A stretch of DNA of 64,000 nucleotides from Methylobacterium nonmethylotrophicum (GCF_004745635.1 NZ_SRLB01000036.1:1-64000), one strand, 5' to 3'. Positions 9,288 to 18,394 are shown, counted from the first letter of the stretch. Program-made: numbers and translations. Notes: generated from the letters alone by a model not told the origin.

Positions 9288-9317
9288 TCCTCTGATTTCT
9301 CGGGCAAGGTCCCTGCG

Positions 9318-10010
9318 ATGTTCTCGAACTTCGACTTCAGCGTCATCCTGAACTCCTGGCGCTACCTGTTCTTCGACGGGATGACCTTCACGCTGACGCT
9401 GACCGCGCTGGCGGCCCTCGGCGGCGTGGTGCTCGGCACGCTGATCGCCATGATGCGGCTCTCAGGGCTCCCGGTGCTGCCGCAGGTCGCCAAGGCCTAC
9501 GTCAACTTCATGCGCTCGCTGCCGCTGGTGCTGGTGATCTTCTGGTTCTACTTCCTGGTGCCGTATATCGGGCAGTGGCTCATCGGGTCCGAGCGGCCGA
9601 TCCAGGTCGGCGCCTTCTCGTCCTCGCTCATCACCTTCACGCTGTTCGAGGCGGCCTACTTCTCCGAGATCATGCGGGCCGGCATCCAGTCGATCCCGAA
9701 GGGGCAGGCGGCGGCCGCCTCGGCGCTCGGCCTCACCTACTGGCAGGCGATGGGCAACGTCATCCTGCCCCAGGCCTTCCGCAACATGCTGCCGGTGCTG
9801 CTGACCCAGACCATCGTGCTGTTCCAGGACACCTCGCTCGTCTACGTGCTGTCGATCACCGACTTCCTCGGCGCCGCCTCGAAGGTGGCGCAGCGCGACG
9901 GCCGCCTCGTCGAGATGTACCTGTTCGCGGCGGTCGTCTACTTCGCCGTCTGCTTCATCGCCTCGCTCCTGGTGCGCCGCCTGCAGCGCCGGGTCGCGAT
10001 CATCCGATAG
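9318..10010 (+). CDS. gltK: Amino-acid ABC transporter permease
   Basis: 230 aa, second permease of the heterodimeric channel. The EAA motif is SEIMRAGIQSIPKGQAAAASALGLT and the N-terminus (MFSNFDFSVILNSWRYLFFDGM) is typical of GltK. Thirty bp after gltJ and 11 bp before the ATPase gene. Confidence 0.93.
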   Translation: MFSNFDFSVILNSWRYLFFDGMTFTLTLTALAALGGVVLGTLIAMMRLSGLPVLPQVAKAYVNFMRSLPLVLVIFWFYFLVPYIGQWLIGSERPIQVGAFSSSLITFTLFEAAYFSEIMRAGIQSIPKGQAAAASALGLTYWQAMGNVILPQAFRNMLPVLLTQTIVLFQDTSLVYVLSITDFLGAASKVAQRDGRLVEMYLFAAVVYFAVCFIASLLVRRLQRRVAIIR

Positions 10011-10021
10011 GACCGAACGCC

Positions 10022-10882
10022 ATGACCTCCTCCGCGATGCCGCCCGTCAGCCCCGCGCCGGAGCCGCAGGCCGCGGCTGCGGCGGCCCCGGCCTCCGGGC
10101 CCGTCGGCACCCTGCTCTCCGAGCCGCCGCCCGCGGCGGCGACCGGCGGGCCGATGATCACCATCGACGGCGTCTCGAAGTGGTACGGCGACTTCCAGGT
10201 GCTGACGAACTGCACCACCGCCATCCGCAAGGGCGAGGTGGTGGTGGTCTGCGGTCCCTCGGGCTCCGGCAAGTCGACGCTCATCAAGTGCGTCAACGCC
10301 CTCGAGCCGTTCCAGAAGGGCCAGATCACCGTCGACGGGACGCAGATCGCCAACAAGAAAACCAACCTGCCGAAGCTCCGCTCGCGGGTCGGCATGGTGT
10401 TCCAGCACTTCGAGCTGTTCCCGCACCTGTCGATCACCGACAACCTGAGCCTCGCCCAGCGCAAGGTGCTGGGCCGGGGTAGGGACGAGGCGGAGGCCAA
10501 GGGCCTGGCGCTGCTCGAGCGGGTCGGCCTCAAGGCCCACGCCCACAAGTATCCGGGCCAGCTCTCGGGCGGCCAGCAGCAGCGCGTCGCCATCGCCCGG
10601 GCGCTCGCCATGAACCCGATCGTGATGCTGTTCGACGAGCCGACCTCGGCCCTCGACCCCGAGATGGTCGGCGAGGTGCTCGACGTCATGGTCGAGCTCG
10701 CCCGCGAGGGCATGACCATGATGGTGGTGACCCACGAGATGGGCTTCGCCCGCAAGGTCGCCCACCGGGTCATCTTCATGGACAAGGGCGAGATCGTCGA
10801 GGACGCGCAGAAGGAGGACTTCTTCGGCTCGCCCCGCAGCGAGCGCGCCCAGACCTTCCTGTCGCGGATCCTGTCGCACTGA
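10022..10882 (+). CDS. gltL: Amino-acid ABC transporter ATP-binding protein
   Basis: 286 aa ATPase of the Glt system. Walker A GPSGSGKST, Q-loop region MVFQHFELFPH, signature LSGGQQQRVAIARALA, Walker B VMLFDEPTSALDPE and the H-loop VTHEMGF are all present. The first ~44 residues are an unusual Pro/Ala-rich extension before the canonical start of the fold (MITIDGVSKWYG, ATG at 10154). Either start could be used; the 10022 ATG immediately follows gltK. Confidence 0.93.
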   Translation: MTSSAMPPVSPAPEPQAAAAAAPASGPVGTLLSEPPPAAATGGPMITIDGVSKWYGDFQVLTNCTTAIRKGEVVVVCGPSGSGKSTLIKCVNALEPFQKGQITVDGTQIANKKTNLPKLRSRVGMVFQHFELFPHLSITDNLSLAQRKVLGRGRDEAEAKGLALLERVGLKAHAHKYPGQLSGGQQQRVAIARALAMNPIVMLFDEPTSALDPEMVGEVLDVMVELAREGMTMMVVTHEMGFARKVAHRVIFMDKGEIVEDAQKEDFFGSPRSERAQTFLSRILSH

Positions 10883-10890
10883 TCCGTCGA

Positions 10891-10908
10891 GGGGCCCGAC
10901 CGGGCCCC
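10891..10908 (+). terminator. GC-rich hairpin after gltL
   Basis: GGGGCCC/GGGCCCC 7-bp stem with a 4-nt loop, 9 nt after the stop, without a T tract. Weak evidence for termination; it may protect the 3' end. Confidence 0.3.
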
Positions 10909-10961
10909 CCGCCGTTCGCGCCCCCGCCATCGTCCCCGGCGGGACCGGGAGGAGAGACGTC

Positions 10962-11606
10962 ATGCGGATGATCGGCAACTGGCGCTCGGCCGCGGCCTTC
11001 CGGGTGCGGATCGCCCTCAACCTGAAGGGACTTCCCTACGAGGAGACCTTCATCGACCTCGACGCGGGCGACCAGCACAGGCCGGAGTTCCGCGCCATCA
11101 ACCCGCAGGGCGCGGTCCCGGCCTTCTTCGACGGCGACGGCCCGCCCCTGACGCAGTCTCTGGCGATCCTCGACTATCTCGAGGAGACCCATCCCGAGCC
11201 GGCGCTGCTGCCGCGCGACCCCAAGGCCCGTGCCCGGGCCCGCTCCCTCGCCCAAGTCGTGGCCAGCGATTCCCACCCGCTCTACGTGCCGCGGGTGCGC
11301 CGCTACCTCACCGACGATCTCGGATTGCCCCAGGAGGCGATGCTCGGCTGGCTGCGGCACTGGTTCGCGGTCGGGGTGACCACCCTCGAGACCCGGCTGA
11401 CGCAGGAGCCCGGCACCGGCCGCTACTGCCAGGGCGACGCGATCAGCCACGCCGACCTCTGCCTCGTCAGCCTCTGGGTCGGCACCGCGATCTTCGGGGT
11501 CGACACGGCCCCCTACCCGACCGTGCGGCGCATCGCCGAGGATTGCCTGGCCCAGGAGGCCTTCGCGAAGGCGCATCCGAAGCGGCAGCCGGGGGCGCCG
11601 GCGTGA
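10962..11606 (+). CDS. Zeta-class glutathione S-transferase / maleylacetoacetate isomerase-like
   Basis: 214 aa cytosolic GST: N-terminal thioredoxin-like domain (FRVRIALNLKGLPYEE, NPQGAVPAFFDGDGPPLTQSLAILDYLEE) and an all-helical C-terminal half (YCQGDAISHADLCLV). The layout is that of maleylacetoacetate isomerase in tyrosine catabolism, but the usual SSCSxRVR active-site motif reads RSAAAFRVR, so the catalytic Ser/Cys region is changed. It may be a related GST rather than a true MaiA. GGAGGAGAG precedes the ATG. Confidence 0.8.
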   Translation: MRMIGNWRSAAAFRVRIALNLKGLPYEETFIDLDAGDQHRPEFRAINPQGAVPAFFDGDGPPLTQSLAILDYLEETHPEPALLPRDPKARARARSLAQVVASDSHPLYVPRVRRYLTDDLGLPQEAMLGWLRHWFAVGVTTLETRLTQEPGTGRYCQGDAISHADLCLVSLWVGTAIFGVDTAPYPTVRRIAEDCLAQEAFAKAHPKRQPGAPA

Positions 11607-11732
11607 GCGCGCCTCCGGCCCGGCGGGCTACCGGTTCGGAAAGCCCGGCGCCGCTCACGCGGATGTGACCTCTCCCTGCGTGAGCGCGGGCCGGCGCGGG
11701 ATTAGACCGAGGGCGCCGGACGTTCACCCATC

Positions 11733-12326
11733 ATGATGCTTCGCAAGCGCCCCGACGTCCTCGACCTCCTGGTGCCGCTCCGGCGCTACGCCCGGTCCCT
11801 GACGCGCGACACCGCGCAGGCCGACGACCTCGTGCACGACACCCTCGTGCGCGCCCTCGAGCGCCAGGGCACCCTGCGGCCCGGCACCAACCTGCGCACC
11901 TGGCTGATGACGGTGCTGCACAACGCCTTCATCGACGACCAGCGCCGCCGCAAGGTCGAGGCGCGCTATGCCGACGCCCTCGGGCAGCTCGCCGACGAGG
12001 CGACGCCGCCGGCCCAGGAGGGGCATGTACGCCTGGCCCAGGTGCGCGAGGCCTTCCAGCGCCTGCCGGCGGAGCAGCGCGAGGCCCTGCACCTCGTGAC
12101 CATCGAGGGGCTGGCCTACCAGGAGGCCGCCGACGTGCTCGGCATCCCGATCGGCACGCTGATGTCGCGCCTCGGGCGCGCCCGGGCGGCGCTCCGCACC
12201 ATCGAGAGCGGCGGCGCCCCGCGCCTCCCCGCCCCCGACGAGCCGCCGGCCCGGCCAGGGCCGCGCCTGCGGGTCGTCGAGGGCGGAACCGGGGAGCGCG
12301 GGACCAAGCCCGCGAGGGCGTCGTGA
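11733..12326 (+). CDS. ECF RNA polymerase sigma factor
   Basis: 197 aa with sigma-2 (LLVPLRRYARSLTRDTAQADDLVHDTLVRAL, then TWLMTVLHNAFIDDQRRR) and sigma-4 (FQRLPAEQREALHLVTIEGLAYQEAADVLGIPIGTLMSRLGRARAAL). A short Pro-rich tail follows. The start is uncertain between tandem ATGs at 11733 and 11736. It is coupled to the membrane anti-sigma gene: its TGA overlaps the next ATG. Stress-response regulation is inferred from the family. Confidence 0.92.
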   Translation: MMLRKRPDVLDLLVPLRRYARSLTRDTAQADDLVHDTLVRALERQGTLRPGTNLRTWLMTVLHNAFIDDQRRRKVEARYADALGQLADEATPPAQEGHVRLAQVREAFQRLPAEQREALHLVTIEGLAYQEAADVLGIPIGTLMSRLGRARAALRTIESGGAPRLPAPDEPPARPGPRLRVVEGGTGERGTKPARAS

Positions 12327-13129
12327 TGCGCGGCGAGACTTTTGCGGAGGCGGCGATGGACCCGATCACCGAGGCGGACCTGAACGCCTATATCGACGGC
12401 CAGCTCGACCTCGGCCGGCGGATCGAGGTGGAGGAGCACCTGGCGGCGCGCCCGGAGGTGGCGGCCCGGGTGATGGCCGACCTGCGCACCCGCGACGCCC
12501 TCAGCGCCGCCTTCGGGCCGGTGCCGGGCACGCGGCCCGGCCCCGCGCCCGAGCGCCTCGCCGCGGCGGCCCGCCGGCTCGACCGGGCCCTGACCTGGCG
12601 CAGGATCGGGGCGCGCCTGCAGCGCGCCGCCGTGATCGCGATGCTGGTCGGGACCGGCTGGCTCCTGCACAACGAGACCGGGGATTTCGGGGTGCAGAAC
12701 ACGATCGCCTCGACGCATTCGCCCGCTTTCGTCGAGGACGCGCTCCAGGCCCGCCAGGCCGCCCTGATGCGGGCCCGGGTCGCCTCGCAGCGCCCGAGCC
12801 CGGCCTATGACCGCCGCGAGGTCGAGGCCGCGACCGGCATCGCCCTGCCCGACCTGCCGGCCGACTGGCGCGTCGACGACATGCAGATCTTCCCCTCGCG
12901 CAGCGGCGCGGGCGTCGAGGTCGCGATCGATGCCGGCAGCCTCGGCAAGGTGGCGCTCTTCGCCACCCGCACCCAGGATGCGGAGGCGCACGCCCCCGCC
13001 ATCGTCCGCTCGCCGGAGGCCGTGACGGTCTACTGGACGGCCGGACGCGGCGCCTACGCGCTCAGCGGCTCAGGGAATGAGCCCGACCTCGGCCGCGCCG
13101 CCGCCACCCTGGCGGCGCTGCAGCACTGA
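12326..13129 (+). CDS. Transmembrane anti-sigma factor
   Basis: 267 aa. The N-terminal region (ITEADLNAYIDGQLDLGRRIEVEEHLAARPEVAARV) is an anti-sigma/zinc-finger-like helical domain lacking the HxxxCxxC zinc ligands, followed by one membrane segment (AAVIAMLVGTGWLL) near residue 110 and a periplasmic domain. It sequesters the preceding sigma factor in this arrangement (known for the pair type). ATG 12326 overlaps the sigma stop; ATG 12356, preceded by GGAGG, is an alternative. Confidence 0.85.
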   Translation: MRGETFAEAAMDPITEADLNAYIDGQLDLGRRIEVEEHLAARPEVAARVMADLRTRDALSAAFGPVPGTRPGPAPERLAAAARRLDRALTWRRIGARLQRAAVIAMLVGTGWLLHNETGDFGVQNTIASTHSPAFVEDALQARQAALMRARVASQRPSPAYDRREVEAATGIALPDLPADWRVDDMQIFPSRSGAGVEVAIDAGSLGKVALFATRTQDAEAHAPAIVRSPEAVTVYWTAGRGAYALSGSGNEPDLGRAAATLAALQH

Positions 13130-13163
13130 CCCTCCCCACCGCCATCCCGGAGCGATCTCCCCG

Positions 13164-13874
13164 ATGAACACTCCCTTCGCCTGGCAGACCCACGCGGCGC
13201 CCGCCGGTGCGGTCTTCGACGAGGGCCTGCGGCGGCACATGCTGCGGGTCTACAACACGATGGGCCTCGGCCTGGCGCTGACCGGCCTCGTGGCGCTCGG
13301 CGTCGCCTCGACCCCGGCCCTCTACAAGCCGCTCTTCGGCACGCCGCTCAAATACGTCGTGATGCTGGCCCCCCTCGCCTTCATCCTGGTGCTGTCGTTC
13401 CGCGCCGACCGGATCTCGGCCGCCACAGCCCACACCCTGTTCTGGACCTTCTGCGGGGTGATGGGCCTGTCCCTGGCCTCGATCTTCCTGGTCTTCACCG
13501 GCACCAGCATCGCCCGCACTTTCTTCATCACCGCGGCGATGTTCGGGGCGACGAGCCTCTACGGCTACACCACCAAGCGCGACCTCTCGCGCATGGGCTC
13601 GTTCCTGGTGATGGGCCTGATCGGCCTCGTCATCGCCAGCCTTGTCAACATCTTCCTCGCCTCGAGCGCGCTGCAATTCGCGATCTCGCTCATCGGCGTG
13701 GTAATCTTCACCGGGCTCACCGCCTACGATACCCAGTCGATCAAGGAGCAATACGCCGACAACTGGGGCGAGGAAGCCAATTCCAAGCTCGCGGTGTTCG
13801 GGGCCCTGTCGCTCTACCTGAACTTCATCAACCTGTTCCAGCTGCTGCTGAACCTCACCGGCGAGCGGGAATAG
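13164..13874 (+). CDS. Bax inhibitor-1/YccA family membrane protein
   Basis: 236 aa with about seven hydrophobic helices. Family signatures include GLGLALTGLVALGV, FFITAAMFGATSLYGYTTKRDLS and the C-terminal GLTAYDTQSIKEQY pore-proximal Asp. BI-1/YbhL-type proteins are pH-gated Ca2+ leak channels in characterised members. A strong terminator follows. Confidence 0.93.
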   Translation: MNTPFAWQTHAAPAGAVFDEGLRRHMLRVYNTMGLGLALTGLVALGVASTPALYKPLFGTPLKYVVMLAPLAFILVLSFRADRISAATAHTLFWTFCGVMGLSLASIFLVFTGTSIARTFFITAAMFGATSLYGYTTKRDLSRMGSFLVMGLIGLVIASLVNIFLASSALQFAISLIGVVIFTGLTAYDTQSIKEQYADNWGEEANSKLAVFGALSLYLNFINLFQLLLNLTGERE

Positions 13875-13912
13875 CCGACACCCTCCAACCAAGGACGGAC
13901 CCTTGACCTCCG

Positions 13913-13948
13913 CCCGCCGGTCCCGCGAGGGACCAGCGGGTCTTTTGT
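13913..13948 (+). terminator. Rho-independent terminator after the BI-1 gene
   Basis: Inner stem GGTCCC/GGGACC with a GCGA loop, extended by CCCGC/GCGGG across a one-base mismatch, followed by TCTTTTGTT. Well placed 39 bp after the stop. Confidence 0.85.
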
Positions 13949-14011
13949 TCGGACTGGATCGGGACGACGTGCCTTGTATCCTCTCGCAAGCGAGGATCAT
14001 GACCTTGCGGG

Positions 14012-14788
14012 TTACGGCGTGCCTCCGGGCTTCGTATCGTTCTGCTGATCTTTCCGGGCACCGTCCGCGGCGTCGGCACGATTCTCGGTTTCGGGGGCCG
14101 CGTCCTGCGTGCCCGCACCAGAGCTGGGGTTCGGTGCATCTGCCGTTCTCGCGCCTGGTGACGGCCTCGCTGCGTCGTCGCTGCCCGCCGCCACGGCGGC
14201 ACCCGCAACGGTGGCGCGTGTTCCGAAGTAAAAGCTGACCGCCGATGTCATGAGCGTCCCGATCAGGACGATCAGCTGCTTTCCGACATCGTCCCTTCCG
14301 GCGGAGGCGGGATCTTGCACAAAGATGGTGTAAGTTCCGTTCGCATCCGCCTGCCACCCGGCAAAATTTGCACCGAGGCGCGCGATCTGACTATCCCTGT
14401 CTGGTACGCTCAATCCCGACAAGCTTCGCGTCTTCGTCTCTCCCATCGCCGTGAGTACGAAAACGGAAAGTATCGCAAAAAGCACGACGAGCGACAATGC
14501 GATAACTGACTGTATTGACCCGGGCGGCAAGCCAAGCGCTTGGTCCTTGTTGTCGAGTTTGACTTTCACGAAAACGTAAGATATTCCTGATAGACACAAA
14601 AGAAGCGATACAATTCCAAGAATCGAAATCATCGGCAGCAGGACGGAATGCGGCGCGTCTTTGAGCGCGAGAATGAGTCCACCGAATATGACGGTGACGA
14701 TCATCACGCCGCATATCAGTATAATGATGTCCTTATGTTCGATAAGAATCCCTTTGGATCGAGGATCGGGCACGGACTCATCTGCCAT
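14012..14788 (-). CDS. AT-rich orphan membrane protein
   Basis: 258 aa, no family recognised. Four hydrophobic segments: two near residues 22-42 and 51-72 (IIILICGVMIVTVIFGGLIL; LLPMISILGIVSLLLCL), one near 95-115 (IQSVIALSLVVLFAILSVFV) and one near 165-185 (QLIVLIGTLMTSAVSFYFG). The C-terminal ~70 residues are hydrophilic and low-complexity (Ala/Asp/Thr/Pro). Start at ATG 14788 is set by GGGAGGG directly upstream. Base composition is clearly AT-richer than its neighbours in the membrane part, suggesting acquisition. Confidence 0.65.
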   Translation of the reverse strand: MADESVPDPRSKGILIEHKDIIILICGVMIVTVIFGGLILALKDAPHSVLLPMISILGIVSLLLCLSGISYVFVKVKLDNKDQALGLPPGSIQSVIALSLVVLFAILSVFVLTAMGETKTRSLSGLSVPDRDSQIARLGANFAGWQADANGTYTIFVQDPASAGRDDVGKQLIVLIGTLMTSAVSFYFGTRATVAGAAVAAGSDDAARPSPGARTADAPNPSSGAGTQDAAPETENRADAADGARKDQQNDTKPGGTP

Positions 14789-15215
14789 CTTTCCCTCCCA
14801 ATTTTTTGAATACATGGCCTCGAACGCGAAGTCATGAACCTTGCGTCCAGACAATCGCCGTCGACGATGATGCAGGTATCACTTCTCAAAAGCAAGGTGT
14901 GTGCAAGCTCTGGTCTTGGATTACATTTTTGCACCCGTGACCAAAGATATGATTGCGTCGGATTTGCAGAGGGGAAGTGTCTATTTGTATCTGAATTTTT
15001 AAATCCCTGAATTTAAAAAAATTACTTCCGAACTGAAAATTTTTAAATCTATCTCAAGTAGATAATCTTGGTGCATTGAATTGATCGGATACGCTTTCGA
15101 TCCAGGGAATAGCTGCACTCACTTGCAACCATACGCTTACTTCAGCACAATATTTGCTGAAATGCTGGCAGCCTCGATTGCCAGGACACTCTGCCCCGGC
15201 AATCGAGGTGTCCTG
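14789..15215. other. AT-rich intergenic island
   Basis: 427 bp without a supported gene. The segment 14985-15075 is exceptionally AT-rich for this genome, with repeated TTTTTAAATC-like words. It holds the promoter side of the membrane-protein gene, and its right end contains the interleaved inverted repeats after the RND permease gene. Confidence 0.6.
15172..15214 (-). repeat. Interleaved inverted repeats in the RND permease 3' region
   Basis: On the minus strand, starting 1-2 nt after the permease stop, the order is AGGACAC, CTCGATTGCC, 8 nt, GTGTCCT, GGCAATCGAG. Two perfect stems (7 and 10 bp) are interleaved as A-B-A'-B', so they are mutually exclusive hairpins or a pseudoknot-like fold. 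No T tract follows. Confidence 0.75.
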
Positions 15216-18200
15216 CTACTCCGCCGCCACCGGCCGCTGTGCCCCCTCATGCCCCGGCGGCTCGTCCACCGCCCCGACGAAGCGGCCGAACAGCCGGCCC
15301 GTCAGGCGCGAGAGATCGTCCATCAGGATGAAGATCGCGGGCACGAACAGGAGCGAGAGCAGGGTCGAGACGATCAGGCCGGAGATCACCGCGATCGCCA
15401 TCGGGGCGCGGAACTCGCCGCCGATGCCGAAGGCCATGGCGCTCGGCACCATGCCGGCCGCCATGGCGATCGTCGTCATCACGATCGGCCGGGCGCGCTT
15501 GGCGCCGGCCTGGGTGATGGCGGTGACACGGTCGACGCCGCGGCCCATCTCCTCGACGGCGAAATCGACCAGCATGATGGCGTTCTTGGTCACGACGCCC
15601 ATCAGCATCAGGATGCCGATCACCACCGGCATCGAGATCGGCCGGTTGCAGATCAGGAGGCCGAGGATCGCGCCGCCGATCGACAAGGGGAGCGAGAACA
15701 GGATGGTGAGGGGCTGGAAGAACGAGGCGAAGAGCAGGATCAGGACGCCCAGCACCATCATCAGGCCGGCGCCCATCGCCATCGCGAAGCCCTCGAACAC
15801 CTCGCCCATCACCTCGGCGTCGCCGGTCTGGCGCAAGCTGACCCCGGGCGGCAGGGTCTTCGCCGACGGCACCTCCATGGCGAGCTTGATCTGCTCGGCC
15901 AGGGCGTCCGAGCCCTGCATGTTGGCTTCCAGCGCCACGCGCACGGCGCGGTCGTAGCGGTCGATCGCGGTCGGCCCGCGTCCGAGGCTGATGTCGGCCA
16001 CCGCCGAGAGCGGCACCGAGGCGCCGTTCTTGGCCGGCACCTTCAGGCTCTCCAGCGCCGAGAGGTCGCCGCGCAAGGCCATCGGCAACTGCACCCGGAT
16101 CGGGATCTGCCGGTCGGTGGCGTTGAACTTGGCGAGGTTCTGGCCGATGTCGCCGATCGTGCCGACCCGCACCGTCTCGGCGATGGTGTCGGTCGAGACG
16201 CCGAGATCGGCGGCGACGCCGGGTTTGGGGCGGATGCGCACCTCGGTCCGGTCGAGGGGCGCGGTCGACATCACGTTGACGAGGTGCGGCAGGGTCGCGA
16301 CCTCGCGCTGCATCCGCTCGGCCACCTCGGTGACGACCGTGGTGTCGCCTCCGGCGACGATCAGCGTGAAGTCGCGCTGGCCGCCTTCGCGCAGGGACCA
16401 GTAGCGCACGTCGGCCTCGTCGCGCATCAGGTCCATGATCGCCGCTTCCACGTCGGCCTGCTTGCGCACCCGGGCGTTCTTCGGCGTCAGGTTGATGGTG
16501 AGGGTGGCGAGCCGCACCTCCTTCTTGCCCGGCAGCTGGCGGCCGCCATCGACGAAGACCGACCGGACCTCCGGCAGCGAGCGGATGCGCTGCGTGATCC
16601 GGTCGGTGACCGCGATCGTGTCGTCAAGGCGGGCGCCGGGGGGCAGCTCGACCACCATCAGGGTGCGGGCGGCGTCCTCCTTGGGCAGGAAGCCGGCCGG
16701 CAGCAGGCTTGTGGAGAGGATCGAGGCGGCGAACAGCACGAGCCCGACCACCAGGGTCACGAACTTGTGCCGCACCGACCACAGCACGACCCGGTTGTAG
16801 GTCCGCATCACCGGACCCTCGCGCTCCTCGTGGTGGCCGTGGTCGCGCAGGAAGTAGGCCGCCATCATCGGGGTGATGAGGCGGGCCACCAGCAGCGACA
16901 TGAACACCGCGGCCGCGATGGTGAGGCCGAACTGCTTGAAGTACTGCCCGGCGATGCCGCCCATGAACGAGACGGGGGCGAAGATCGCCACGAGGGTCGC
17001 GGTGATCGCGATGACGGCGAGCCCGATCTCGTCGGCGCCCTCGATCGCGGCGCGGTAGGGCGACTTGCCGAGCCGCATGTGGCGGACGATGTTCTCGATC
17101 TCGACGATCGCGTCGTCGACCAGGATGCCGGTGACGAGGGTGATGGCGAGCAGGCTCACCGCGTTGAGCGAGAAGCCCATCGCGCTCATCGCCCAGAAGG
17201 TCGGGAAGACCGAGAGCGGCAGCGCCACCGCGGCGATCAGCGTCGCGCGCCAGTCGCGCAGGAACAGGAACACCACCAGCACCGCGAGCCCTGCGCCCTC
17301 CATCAGGCTGTGCATGGCGGATTCGTAGTTGCCGATGGTGTTGGTGACCGAACTGTCGATCCGGTCGAAGCGAACGCCCGGATAGGCCTTGGAGAACTCC
17401 TCGATCTTCCTGGCCACCACCTCGCCGACCGAGGCGTCGCTGGCGCCGCTCGCCCGCGAGATCGCGAAGGCGACGACCGGCTCGCCGTTGAGGCGCGCGA
17501 AGGTGCGCGGCTCCTCGGCCCCGTCGCTCAAGGTGGCGAGGTCGTCGAGGCGCACCTTGCGCCCGCCCGGCAGCACGATCGAGGTGGCGGCGAGCGTCTC
17601 GAGGGTCGAGGAGGCGGCAAGCGTCCGGATCGACTGCTCCTGGCCGCCGACCTCGGCCCGCCCGCCCGCCATGTCGGCGGAGGTCAGCCGCAGCTGCCGG
17701 TTCACGTCCGCGGCCGTGATGCCGAGCGCGAGCAGGCGGTCGGGCTTGAGGGTCACCCGCACCTCGCGGGCGACGCCGCCGAGGCGCTCGACGCCGCCGA
17801 CGCCGCGCAGGCCCTGGATCTGGCGCGCCACCACGTCGTCGACGAACCAGGACAGGTCCTCGGGCGTCATGGCGGGCGCCGAGGCGCCGTAGACCATGAT
17901 CGGCAGGCCGGCGATCTCGACCCGGGTGATGATCGGCTCGTCGATCGTCCGGGGCAGGTTCATCCGGATCTTGGCGATCGCGTCCTTGACGTCGTTGACG
18001 GCGCGATCGGTGTTGACCTCAAGGCGGAACTCGATCGTCGTGGCCGAGGTGCCCTCGGTGATCGCCGAGGTGATGTGCTTGACGCCCTTCACCCCCGCCA
18101 CCGCGTCCTCGACCCACTTGGTGACCTGGGTCTGCAGCTCGCTCGGCGCGGCGCCGGCCTGCGTCACCGTCACCGAGACGATCGGCACGTCGATGTTGGG

Positions 18201-18317
18201 GAAGCGGGTGATCGGCAGGCTGCGGAAGCTCACGAGGCCGAGCAGCCCGAGCACCAGGAAGAGCACGATCGAGGGGATCGGCTTGCGGATCGCCCAGGCG
18301 GAGACGTTCAGGCGCAT
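15216..18317 (-). CDS. RND-family multidrug efflux permease (AcrB/HAE-1 like)
   Basis: 1033 aa inner-membrane proton-driven exporter of full family length. TM1 follows MRLNVSAWAIRKPIPSIVLF, then the porter domain (VTVTQAGAAPSELQTQV). The TM4 proton relay is visible in VTGILVDDAIVEIENI (two Asp), followed by FAPVSFMGGIAGQYFKQFGLT. The second half repeats the layout (LMLMGVVTKNAIMLVDFAVE). It works with the adaptor encoded just upstream; no outer-membrane channel gene is adjacent, so a TolC-like protein encoded elsewhere is needed. Confidence 0.95.
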   Translation of the reverse strand: MRLNVSAWAIRKPIPSIVLFLVLGLLGLVSFRSLPITRFPNIDVPIVSVTVTQAGAAPSELQTQVTKWVEDAVAGVKGVKHITSAITEGTSATTIEFRLEVNTDRAVNDVKDAIAKIRMNLPRTIDEPIITRVEIAGLPIMVYGASAPAMTPEDLSWFVDDVVARQIQGLRGVGGVERLGGVAREVRVTLKPDRLLALGITAADVNRQLRLTSADMAGGRAEVGGQEQSIRTLAASSTLETLAATSIVLPGGRKVRLDDLATLSDGAEEPRTFARLNGEPVVAFAISRASGASDASVGEVVARKIEEFSKAYPGVRFDRIDSSVTNTIGNYESAMHSLMEGAGLAVLVVFLFLRDWRATLIAAVALPLSVFPTFWAMSAMGFSLNAVSLLAITLVTGILVDDAIVEIENIVRHMRLGKSPYRAAIEGADEIGLAVIAITATLVAIFAPVSFMGGIAGQYFKQFGLTIAAAVFMSLLVARLITPMMAAYFLRDHGHHEEREGPVMRTYNRVVLWSVRHKFVTLVVGLVLFAASILSTSLLPAGFLPKEDAARTLMVVELPPGARLDDTIAVTDRITQRIRSLPEVRSVFVDGGRQLPGKKEVRLATLTINLTPKNARVRKQADVEAAIMDLMRDEADVRYWSLREGGQRDFTLIVAGGDTTVVTEVAERMQREVATLPHLVNVMSTAPLDRTEVRIRPKPGVAADLGVSTDTIAETVRVGTIGDIGQNLAKFNATDRQIPIRVQLPMALRGDLSALESLKVPAKNGASVPLSAVADISLGRGPTAIDRYDRAVRVALEANMQGSDALAEQIKLAMEVPSAKTLPPGVSLRQTGDAEVMGEVFEGFAMAMGAGLMMVLGVLILLFASFFQPLTILFSLPLSIGGAILGLLICNRPISMPVVIGILMLMGVVTKNAIMLVDFAVEEMGRGVDRVTAITQAGAKRARPIVMTTIAMAAGMVPSAMAFGIGGEFRAPMAIAVISGLIVSTLLSLLFVPAIFILMDDLSRLTGRLFGRFVGAVDEPPGHEGAQRPVAAE

Positions 18318-18394
18318 CGAGCGTACCCGGTCAGGAGACGGTCAGGGGAGCCGGGCGTCGGGGACGCCGGGCCTCGGAATCAAAGAGCCGGGCG

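Noticed and set aside
13923..14357. Coding frames between the BI-1 gene and the AT-rich membrane protein
   Set aside because: They overlap the terminator and are antisense to the C-terminal low-complexity tail of the membrane protein.
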